Assembly: GCF_037975245.1 (NCBI RefSeq)
Contig: NC_092580.1
Location: 23,072,001-23,136,000, forward strand
DNA length: 64,000 nt
Direction of reading: 5' to 3'
From: Apostichopus japonicus
Taxonomy: Eukaryota; Echinodermata; Holothuroidea; Aspidochirotida; Stichopodidae
Shown here: one piece after another, positions 13,401 to 25,400 of the stretch
Position numbering within the stretch: the first letter of the stretch is position 1
How the letters are laid out: each line of letters starts with the position of its first letter
Translations under genes and position numbers: made by a program
The notes under the pieces: model-generated
The model's database searches: none
Told to the model about the DNA's origin: nothing
Seen by the model: only the letters and a program-made list of their open reading frames with translations

Positions 13401-16400
13401 AAAAAGTGATATCTTTGAGAGTTTGATGTCATTGTTAAGAGAAGTGTTACCAATACGATGGTTGAGCCAGAAACATGGTGAGAGTGTGTGTACACTGGGG
13501 AGTGATGATATCATCAAGGTCATGAAAAGAGGGAAATAACCCTTGCTATGAGTGTCCTTGTATTCGTACTGTCTGACTCCAGTTTTGATGAATATAGGTC
13601 ATGGGTAGGAGGTAGATTTGTGTTGGATTATCTTGTACTTCTTATTAGTAGCAACTGTAACAGCCTTGGGCAATCAATGGGTCTCGTTGACTGGAAGTCA
13701 CTTAGGATGACTTGTAATTTCATACAAGATCTGTAAGCTCTTAGCAGAATTCTAGTGAATCAATTGTATGTGTGTTATTCACAAATCTGAATTAAAGCTG
13801 TAAAAGCTATACCTTACCCTAGTCTTAGAGTCATAGGGTTCTTTGTATGCAAATGTTTATAGATGCTTTAACATGCTGTCCTCCATTGTGTTATTTTTTT
13901 TTATTGCTCTATTTATTAATTTTGTGTCTTTTTATTTTTTTTAAGGATTTTGGTACAGGGATGTCTGAAGAAGAGGAGGTAATGCAGGCCATTGCCATGT
14001 CACTGGGTGATGCATTGAGAACCCATCCAAACCAGGCAAAGGTAAGACAGTAATGAGTAACTGGGAGGTCTTTGAAACCAGGTTTGGTAGCCAAGCACAA
14101 GCAAATAATGATATATATTTATATATAAATAATTTAAATCGTGAGTTGAAAAATCCAGAACAGTGAAAAAACTTCCAGCTTCCACCGGGATTCGAAGCCT
14201 GGCCTCCCGCTTTATATGCGGACACCCTAACCACTAGGCTATGGACGCTGATTGTTCGTCCAGAGGTTCGAAACCGGTAAGGAGGGTGGTAATTCCACTG
14301 TAGGCGTTTGTCACCTGTATCGAACAATACTAGTTATATAGATATATGTATGTATATATAGCTAGATCATTATATCTATATATCTTTTGGACCTTAGTTT
14401 TACTATGGTTGGATAAAGTAACTAAAAACGTGATTTTAAGGACCATTTGTTCCAGCTTTGTAAACTTTCGTATTTTACATTTAAAGATTTACTATTGGAT
14501 GGTTGTCTTGTTTTATATCAGGAGGAAGAAAAGAAGAAGAAAGAAGAGGAGGAGAAAAAGAAAAAAGAAGAAGAACAGAAGAGACTGGAAGCCCTGGAGA
14601 AGATACCGGAGGAAGAGCCGCTGACCAAAGAGTCTCTGGACGACTTTGTGAACAGGATGCTGCCGGGTTGTCTGACCCTGATGGACGATGTACCGGACAT
14701 AGTAGCAAGGTAATTCAGAAGCGTGCAGACTTGGGGCCATCAATTAATGGCCTAACGATCCTAATAAATAGGGCCGACGACCTCCATAATACAATCTACC
14801 GTTTAATTATGCGGGCAAACAAACTCTCCTACGAAGAGTGTGTACTTCTTTAAGTGATCCACAAGATATGTGTCAATGCTTTATCAAAAATGTATGCTGG
14901 ACTTTGGAGTGATGACGTCATCAAGGTCATGACTATAGGGGACTCCCCTTTACATGAATGTCCTTGTATTCGTACTGTCTGACCCTGGTATCAGCTATGT
15001 TCTTGTTTCTTCCTGTCGTTTATCATGTAACGATCTTTTCGTAAAGTTATTAGGGGTTCGATAGAGTGACTAGGGGTTTATAATGGGGATCTTTAGGGTT
15101 AAACCAGAGGGCACTATTGTATCAGTCCAAACAGAGCCGTGGCTCTGGGTCGTAATGCATGTGAACTATCAATGCTTACAGGTATCCAAAGGTTTGAAAA
15201 GAGCTGTAAGATATCTAAACCTATGTGCTAGTCGTGAAGATATATTTCAAGATGTCTGGTTCACAATAGTTGCGAAAAGAATCGCAGGTATAACCTCCAG
15301 TATATTCTATATCTGATACAATGATGCTGATGCTCAATGCTTTAACTCAGTTTAGCGAATGTGATTGAAAATGCCTGAATGAAGCTTTGTGATTGGTTTA
15401 CAAACAGACGTATGTCAAGTTTCCAAAGGAACGGTGGGCAACATTTGGTTGCTTGAGTGTGTTAGTTATCAGTGGTGAAACCCTATGTTAATTCGAACAT
15501 GTCACTCTATCTGTGAGTAAGGGAATGTACAGGAAGTTTGCCCAGAAGCTGTCCATCACAGATTCCTCAAAGGAATTCTCAGTGATTTCAGAGACTGCAG
15601 CTTGTCAAATATCATAGCGCCCTCTGTTGATTTTGGGCATAACTTGAGATCCCACATTAGGTGGTACTCTGACATTCCTAAAATTCATATCCTAATTTTT
15701 CCAATCAGTTTATGGTTCATTCTTTGCCCATGTAACATCACTTTGTGAGTAATGAGACAAAAGTAGCTGAAAAAAGTAGTGAACATTTTTGATCGCCCCT
15801 ACAGGTCCTTGGGATGCAAAACGTCTACAAAACTATAGCTCATTGTATGTGGAATTTGAAATATAGAGTAGAGTGTTATTTTTTTAAGTAGCCAACTTAA
15901 TGCATGGAAATAACATCTAGTTTTCCTTTCCGTTGCATACAGAGTCTGCGATCTGCTAGTCATAGCCAATGAGAGGAATGGAGTTCGATGGAGGGATGAC
16001 ATGTTACAGGTTCTGATTGACCAAGTAAGTGTCCATTTAGTCATGGTTTGTACATGAGGCCTTTCTTCCATACTGTAGATCATTGCAATGCCTGCTGCTT
16101 GACCGAAGAACACTGAGAAATGCACAAACTCGGCCGTACTGCTGGGGTGACCAAGTTTTATAGTTGAGGAGTTGTTGCACAGTATCTGACGATTATCCAT
16201 GTTACAATGGTCAAGTGCAGTCACGTCCAGACGTGCAATGTGTGACTGGCTTAAAAACGTTTGGAAGTTAGTCGTAGTCAAAGTAGATGGAACGTAGCTG
16301 AAGAATAGCAGCACAACAAAGCTTCAACTTGACCTTTTCTTCAATTAGACCATTTCTCTATAAGTCCTATGTTTAAGTAGATGTTTGTTGTATATTGTAA

Positions 16401-19400
16401 GACAAGAGGAAACCTGTACAAGTGTTAAATCATTCTTGTATCTTGCATAAATGTCAGTACAAAATAACATTAACTAGTAAGTGCATTGTAACAAGACAGA
16501 GACAGCCAAAGAAAACAATCCAAAGAATTTGAAGTAGAATTAAAATTAAATTGCTTAAGCAATCTCCTGGTGTTTTGTCCAAAAACATGGAACGACAGAA
16601 AAATTAAGGTCAAATTATTGTATAGGGTAGCATGAATGAGAACTGATTATTTCCTCCTCTCCCCCAATGTTGCTAAGACCAAAGTTCCCTAAAAATTAAC
16701 GTCTCATTAATTCAACAGATTGCCGAGAATGCCCGTCTCTTGAAACAACTGGTCCTGGTGGACTCAGTTGGAGCTCAGCAAGAGAACAAATACCAACTTA
16801 ACAGTGTACCACAATCTCCCAGACTAGCAGCAAGGATCCACCTTCTTTGTCTCTTGTTTGACGTAAGTGCAGCGAGCTAACGAGTATATTGAAGATTTTT
16901 TAAAATTACATTTCTACATGGGCCAGACAGAAATGTTGGTTGGTGCAAAGGGCCTAAGAGAGAGAGGGCTAAAATATCTAATATATCTAGATAAAGCAAT
17001 GTGCAGTGTTGGACCAGGGGGTCACTCAAACCTAGGCCCTTTGTTTTTGTAGGGTTTGGGACGGGGGCGGGGGGGGCGTCTATTGAGAGCCCCTGATATA
17101 TAGAGACACCATACTTATCAACTTGTCATACTGTATTAAGGTGTCTTTCAAGAGGATGCTTAATCAGGTTTGAATTCCATTCAGTCTACTTTTATTACTG
17201 AATAATCAATCGCCCTGAATTCAGTACTGTAGGAACTTCAGAGTAATTTTGGAGCATGGCACAGTTGTTGGTATAAAGACAGTTGAACTGATTATTATAA
17301 ATAGACACAGATTTTGCAGCATTTTCAAAAATTATGGCCGTCATGAAAAAACCGAACGTTGCAGAGAAGAAAATGATATTTTCTGCAGGATGATAGTATA
17401 TTACAATCTCGATTTTGAAAAAAAAAAGAGAAGAAAATGCACCAGAACAGCACTCCTGGTTACACGTTACCATGGCCACTGAATGGCACCCTGCAGCAAT
17501 CAGATTGCTTTATAAGGCTTTATGCCAACAAGAAATTGACTGGGTATTTAATTCAGTTGGAAGAGTGCAGGGTTTGTAAGTCTGAGATCACTGGTGAGAA
17601 TACCATGCTAGTCCAAAAAAAAATTGTTTTCAAATTTGATTTTTATTTCTCATGTTTGTACAGATGTAACACTACATACAGTTCAGTAGAACAATAACAT
17701 ATGATTGGCACTAGACAGTATAAGTACTGTTGTCAAAAGCCTAACAAGAAGCTAAAAAAAAAAAAAAAAAAAAAACAGTTTCTGAGTTTGTATCTGGACA
17801 TTTCTCTTACCCTTAGGAGATGAAGATGCCATGTGCAAAGATGATTGAGTCTTCTGGTGTCCTGGATGTCTTTGTTAGCCTTGTAAATGTCTCTCAGCAG
17901 TATCTCAGCTCAAGCACGGAAGCTACAACTCCAAAGTAAGTATTCAACAGCGATGTCGCTCTCCTGGTTTTTGCAATTGCCTATCAAGTAAATTTCTCCC
18001 ATACTTCATAAAGAACTAGGAAATCAGTTGACATTTTTTATCATTGAAAGGAGTCAGCTAATGTCTTGTAAAGTGTCATCTATGGCCTGCATTTAGTTGC
18101 ATAGTTCATTGCTATGTAAGTATATTTAAGTAGACTGTGAACAGACTTATATTTCAAATTCCCATTAGTGTCGTTGAGCTTAAACTTGAGTTCCAGGTAA
18201 TAACGTAGCAGCTTGTATGAGTCTGATGCAGTTATCTCTAACATTACATCATGTCTAATCGTCTTTCATGACATAGTTTAATCTGTTCTCATTGTTGTAA
18301 CATTAATGTTCTCTCAATTTGTTTTAAGGTGGCTGGCCCCTCTTTTGCTTCTGTTGGATCTATATGAGAAAGCTGTGGTGTCTTTCAGAAGGAAACTCTC
18401 CTGGGTGGTAAGTTTCGTGTTTTTCCCTTGTTCTTTTTTTTTCATTTTTCTCTTAGTTTTAATATCTCATGTATGCAGAAATTCAAATAACTGTTCGTTT
18501 CAACAGAACTCAAAGATTTTATTAAAGAATTGTTTGAAATTCAGCTTTGTAATTTAGTGAGTATTTCTCTCTGTGCATCCTTCCTTGCTCTCAAAATTAT
18601 TTTCATCTCTCAAGATGACTGCCGATGCCATCTTCGTCTCTCTAGATATGTATGGCCCCCACTGCATTTCCATGCGAGTAAGGAATGATGGATGTCCTTT
18701 GCCTTTTTAGTCTACTACGAACCTTAAACAACTTTTTTTGTGTTTTCGGGACCCTTCCTCTTACCTCCAATATCCAGAATACCGCCTCCCATTACTGGAA
18801 ATGGTTTGACGACTCGTCTGGTCGATGGAGTCCGTACAGCAGAGGGAACAACAAGACGATAGACGATGCGTTCTGGGCTGGCAAGAGCAGCGTGAGATTT
18901 ACAGCAGTGAGGAGGAAATATATCGTTAACTTCAACAGAATGGTGCAGGTCTGTTTCACTGATTATTCTGTTGGGGTAGTTGCTATACACGAAGGGTGAA
19001 ATTTGATAGAAAGTTATTCTTCGTGAGGGGCTTGGGTTTGGAGGGAGATGGGGATGGGGGGGTGGTGGGTTGATAAGAGCAATGTTAGTGGTTTGAAAGG
19101 GTGATTAGTTTACCCTTTAGGGTAATTGAAATGAAATTCAGAAATTGAAAATATGTATTTCTTTTGCATATCCAGATACAGAATATCAGCTGATTAATAA
19201 TTTGACATTTTTTCGGGATGGATACAGAAAAAAAAATGAAGAATATAATAAGCGTGTAGAGGCATAGGGGGGGGGGCATGCTGAACAGGGAAGTGTGTTT
19301 ATGTGTGTGTGTGTAGAGGGGTGGGGCATTAAATTATAAGGAACTGTGAGAAACAGCCTTTATTAGGTAACATGGGGCATCTTTAATAGTCTTTGACATT

Positions 19401-22400
19401 TTGCTGATTGACTTCTATTGGGACAGGTGAACGAGGAAACGATGAATAGGAGACCGATCATGCAAGCTCTCAAGACGGAGGAGACGGGAAAGAAAGATGA
19501 AGAAACGACCAAGGGGAATAAAAAACAGAAGACAGAGTCGGGAGCATTGGAAGGTTTGTTGCATCAGTTTACTCAGAGATCCTTAAGGAGAGATCCTTAT
19601 CTTAATTCTTATCGTAATCCTTATCCTTAATCCTTATCTTAATCCTTATCTTAATCCTTAAACCGAGATCCTTAATAGTAGTAGTAAGTTGAGTCTCGTC
19701 TATCCGACATGCTCAGTGATTAACCTCTGCCACGTATCACGATCTTGCGCAAGGTTTATTGCTTCCTCGAAATTGTTAATATTAATGATCCTTAATGGTT
19801 GGTGTTTACTGTAAATGAAACTGTGGTGTAATAAAGAAGGGAGCTACTGCATGGATACCATTTAGACATTTACGTCATTGTTAAGAGAAGTGTTACCGAT
19901 ACGATGGTTGAGTGAGGAATATGGTGAGAGTGTGTGTACACTGGGGAGTGATGACATCATCAAGGTCATGAAAAGAGGGAAATAACCCTTGCTATGAATG
20001 TCCTTGTATTCGTACTGTCTGACCCTGGTATCGGCTATGTTGTTGTTTCTTTCTGTCGTTCATCACGTAACGATCTTTTTGTAAAGTTATTAGGGGTTCG
20101 ATTGAGTGACTCGGGGATTATAATGGGGATCTTCTAGGGTTTAAGCAGAGGGCACCGTCGTATCAGCCCAAAGGGGAACAAGAAACAGAAGACAGAGTCG
20201 GGAGGAGCATTTACTCTAAGAGAGATCATTAATGAGAGATCCTTAATCCTTGTCTTAATCCTTGTCTTAATCCTTAAAGAGAGATCATTAATGGTTGGTG
20301 TTTTCTGTAAATACCACTGTGGTATAATAAAACTACTAGTTGTTGTCTGCACGGATACCATGTAGACGATAGCCCTGCCATCAAGAAATATGCAGATAAT
20401 TCAGGTCAATCTAGTACCTCTTTGCCAGGGTAAAAATATCTAAATTAAGCAAAACTAATCGTGAAATGTTTCAATCTGGCAAGCTCCCCCCTCCCCCCCC
20501 CAAAAAAAGAAGAATACATGCACACAATGGCATACTAATTGGGTATGCAGGGCCTTAAAGCTTGAGCACCCTACTGGCCTTCACTGTATCTTTAGTGAGA
20601 TGTTGGTTCTCCATGGCACCTTTTGCTCCATCCGATGTTTCTTCTTTGGCATTCATAGAAAATGGATTGAGAATCCTTTGGTATAGACTGTCAGTTTGTT
20701 CCTGAGAAGGTTTTGATTAAATTGTCGTATGATACTCTACGAAGAGAGAGTTGGACACTTGTCTTCAAACACTGCACTGATGGTCTTTGTTGGACATTTG
20801 TCTTCAAACACTGCATTGATGGTCTTTGTTGGACATTTGTCTTCAAACACTGCACTGATGGTCTTTGTTGGACACTTGTCCTCAAACACTGCACTGATGG
20901 CCTTTGTTGGACGGAAAAATGTGATTGACAGCAATATGGCTATTGACTAAATAAAACGTGTTACAACCTTTCAACTGTGAATTGTCTAAATTGTTTCTAC
21001 TTTTTCATCCGTTAAAGTTGACTCTGTTGTTTTGTTTACAGCGGGAACCAGCGGCCAAGATACAGCAGGAGCAGACGATAAAGACCAGGTGGCCAAACAG
21101 CCGGAGATTGTAGCCATTGAGGGACTCCAAGATGAACAGATTACCTCATTGCTAAGGTAAACATACAAACAGTACAAGAAATTACAAGCAAATACAAAAA
21201 CAAACAAAAAACAAAACAAGGGATAACAAGCAAACAAACATAGCCAGCAATGGATGAAGTAGAAGGGCTTTGGTTTCAGGAGGTGAAGTTTTCTTTCTTT
21301 ATGAAATTTAAAGCAGAGAACCCTTTCTTTTCTTTTGAATTTCGACCTTGAGTGGAAAGAAGTTTACTGAAGATTCCTTTGCAGTGCTATTTTACTCTGG
21401 TGAATGATCTTATCCTGCAAAGAAAATTTTTCTCTCCTAAGTCAGCATTAGTGCAAGAATATCTTATACCAATGCTGTCATGAAGACTTTGATTTGACAC
21501 TCTAGAAGAAGCTTGGGGAAACTGTTTCAACAAAGAGAAAGAGAAGCAGATGATGAACCATTTTCAATATTTACCTGAATTTACCCTTTCTCAGGTTTAC
21601 GTAGGCACTGTGTCACAAGGCAAGGTGCAGCATCTGAATGGAGGCTGTGAATCATTCAAAATCAAGTGGTATAGATTAGCTCTGCAGACCAGCATTGCCC
21701 AGGGTGTGGAACTGCAGAGTACATAAGATTTGTCCTAAACAGCCTAGCTGCAGTGATGCTGCAGCCCAAACCGCATCCGATTTTCGACTCAGCACCCAAA
21801 TTTAATGGATTATATTTCATCTATGAATGCTTTTTTCCCCGTTTCACCACAGGTCCTGTATCGGACTGATAGGTGTCCCTGTTGAACCCGATGCCCTACA
21901 TGCCGTCCTCAGGCTGTGTCTTCGCTTCACCAGAAACCATCAACACGCGCTGATGTTTTCTGAACTAGGAGGTCCTCGTCTTCTTCTATCTTTGACTCAA
22001 CGCTCATCGTTTAATGGATTCCCTCTCCTCGCCACACTTCTGCTGCGTCATATATTCGAGAGTAAGAGTGTCCTGACCAACACCATGGAGAAGGTAAGGA
22101 CTCAGTGACAGTCGTCTGTTATTGTATTCATAACGCTCATCATACCAGCCTTACCGAAGTGAAGAAATATTCTTTACCCATCGACATTAACTGGCGCATT
22201 ATGTCAAAACAGAAAATCATAAATAGTTTGTTAGGATAGCTCCTAAGGATGCATGTTCTTCAGTTAAGATTCATTAAAAGAAGAAAAGTCATTTTTGTAA
22301 AATGGTGAGGGTTTATCTGTAGAGGCCATGTAAGTAGATAAGTGACATTAATATGCTTTTCGTTTTTGCCTGATTGAGATAAAAGAAAACATCAGTTTGT

Positions 22401-25400
22401 CCAAAAACGTTATTTCGTCATTAGAGATCCTCAAATTCTTTCCATTTCACCCACATTAAGGGAGATCATTGTCATCAACTTTGACTATGAACAGTTCATT
22501 AACGTGATTATTAATTATTAATCTGTGATTCCTTTACTTTTCTTTTTGCTGTCAGCTTATATCCACTGTTGCTAACAAAGGTGTTGGCTGCTTGACATGT
22601 AATGTTTCTCTGGGGAGTGTGGGATCCAGGGAGTTGCACTATGCCCTGCGGATGCTAGGTCCCCCAGCATGTCGAGACGAAGAAGTGTATCTACAAGCAG
22701 CAAAGGCCTGCCTCAAAGTAGATGTGTCTGTGTCAAAGAGAGGTAATTATGGTCAAAAATTGTAAACATTGCATCCTTGTTCTGTATGACATTGTTAACG
22801 TTGACTTTACTATTTTTTTTCCCCTTTGTAACTCAAAATTTTATACAAGTTTAAGAGGAGGGGAAGGAAGTGAATGAGAAGAAGTGGGCAAAGTGTGATG
22901 GTCGGAAATGTGAAAGAATGGGTGAAGGTTAGAAATTGTGACTGTGAGGGATGTTGAAGTTGGGGAAGGGATGAGGGGTGGCGTGCAGTAACTCAGGATA
23001 TGACTTCTACCTTTCTGGTAGCCAACCAGCCATTGCTATGATTTATTTTGTTAGTTTAACCCTCAGCTACTTAAGAGTATAGTGATTAGCTTAAACCTAA
23101 CCTAACCTACCTCCACCCCCCCCCCCATCCCTGTCCCTCCTCCGTTCAATAATTTACTGCAAAGGTGTCGTCCAATTGATGAATGCTGAACATATTAATA
23201 TATTTCATTTAACAATGAAATGTCCCTGTTACTTCCATCATCTTAAGTTAGTTTCTTGGTGTTTTTTTTCCCTCTCTCAGATATCTCGCATTATACCAAT
23301 CCAAATGCAATGCTGCTACTGAAGGGAATCCCCCCATCAGAACCTCAACCAACGACCGCAGCATTAGACGAACATGCAAAGAGGGTGTTATCAAACTTAC
23401 TAGAGTCCTTAGTGGTGCCCGTGGAAGCCTTGATCGAAAGCAAAGGTAAGGTCAGGTCACCACCCTCTTTACGTTTCACGAATGGTATTACTTTGTTTTT
23501 CATTCGTGAGCAAATAAAGTCAGTATTAAGTGGTAAAGCTCCCGCACATTGATAAGTGCTGAATGTGAAGGTTACATTGGTTCTGGTTTACTATTTACAA
23601 ATTATCTTTGTTTCATATTTATCCAAAACAATGCTGAAATTTTTTTTTAAAGTTTGGTGATATCAGAGTCATTTAGAAAGTTGAAACCGAAAAGGTTTCT
23701 TAGATGCATCACTTTACCTACATCTGAAATAATCCTTGCAGATTAAACTGTGTACCATTCTCTTGCAGTTTGTATCTCTTCTGAACCCACCCACTCACAT
23801 ACCCCCACCCCACCCATATACCAATACCCCACCTACACACCTCCACTCCACCCACCATCTTCCCCTTACTAGAATAGAAGCAGATTTATTTGATGTGCCT
23901 TCCAATTTGTTTGACTATTAAGTTGGTGATATCTGATTCAGTCATGTACTGTTTTTTTTTCTTCCTTCTGCCTCAGAAGTCCCGAAGGATCCACCAAAGG
24001 ACAAAGGTGTGAGTAAAGGTGACTCAGCGGTAGAGCTAGCTGGCGTAGGATTGAGAGAGATCGGAGATGAACTTCTCTGCATCTACTCAGTGGACAGGAA
24101 CGCTCCGACCACACGTGCAGGTGCAACCACAGGGAGGATGGATGTCGGTACCAATGTAACAGGCCTAGTGGAGGATGAGGTATTATTATTATTATTATGA
24201 TGACACCGGTGCTTATAAAGCGCAAAATCCCAGGGTTCAATGCACTTAACAAAACATATACAAACTACAAAAATACAATTGAATACACTTAACCATAAGT
24301 TTGTTTGAGAATAAAATGTCTTTAATGCTGATTTGAAAGTGCTGATAGAGGTAAGGCTTCGTATATCTGAAGGTAACTTGTTCCACAACAACGGTGCGAC
24401 ATGGCTAAAAGCTTGCTCCCCGACTCGCTATGTATGGTTCATGTTTTTATACATTTAGAAGGGCAGGAGGCTCAAGAAGAGGCAAGACATAGAAACCTCC
24501 AATATAAGTATTTGCTAGACTCCTTTGGACGACTGAAATCTCAGAACTTATGTGTGCGAGATATTATTTGGGAGAGAGAAAATCTTTTTGTAATGCTGGT
24601 CATGTTATATTAATAAACAGATAATGAGGGTCTCATTGTTAGCTCAACTAATAAGTAGAAAGCCAGAATTCCCACTGATTTTGCAAAATTGTTTTACCCC
24701 TTAAGGAATTTACTCGTCAATAACAGCATAATAGCATTGTCGTAGCGATTATTGAAGAGAAAAAGACTAAATGCTGTCAAGAAGTTGAGTTGCTTTACGA
24801 AGAGCCTAGGGAAATTAAATCAGAAACCATGGGAGTAAATTTATGCATAACAGCAGTATACTATGTTTGGTTACGTGGCAAGGCATAAAGAAAGATATAT
24901 TTAGGGCTGATAGGGCTGAAAGATTAGGGCTGATATGTAGCCTCTGCATCAGGCCTGACCAAATATCTTTGTTGAAGGTCCCATTATGATTTAACATGAA
25001 CTTGTGCAGCCCCAGCATGATTTCAGTTGTAAAGACCCAATTAAGGTTTGAGTGTTTGACAAATCTTTGCGGAAGCCTGTCGGATAATGTTTTATGTTTA
25101 CTGTAGATACGTTTTTATGCTTGAAGACCCCAAACCGAATCGGCATCAAAAACGTTAGTAGGTTTTGGATGTGGTTGGCATTTCAAGTAATGTTTGCTTC
25201 TGTCGTTCCCCAGCTACCAGAGGCAAGTTCAATTATATCTTTACCGTCTACGTCGTCTGCTAAATCCAAGAAGACCACGACTCTGACGGTCACCACGACA
25301 CCCGAAGCCAAGACTAAGCCTCTCATCTCGAAATCTGCCGTGTTACGTCTCCTGGCCGAGCTGGTGAAGCCGTACATCGGGTGCGCCCAGTTTGTGTCAC

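Noticed and set aside
13941-14327. Minus-strand frame with [20 protein letters not shown]
   Set aside because: Translation of the second tRNA-like sequence running antisense across exon 19.
15799-16314. 171-codon minus-strand frame
   Set aside because: Antisense to exon 21 and its introns; no family resemblance.
24083-24391. Independent minus-strand gene overlapping exon 31
   Set aside because: It is the truncated end of a retrotransposon reverse transcriptase that reads through its tail into antisense exon 31.
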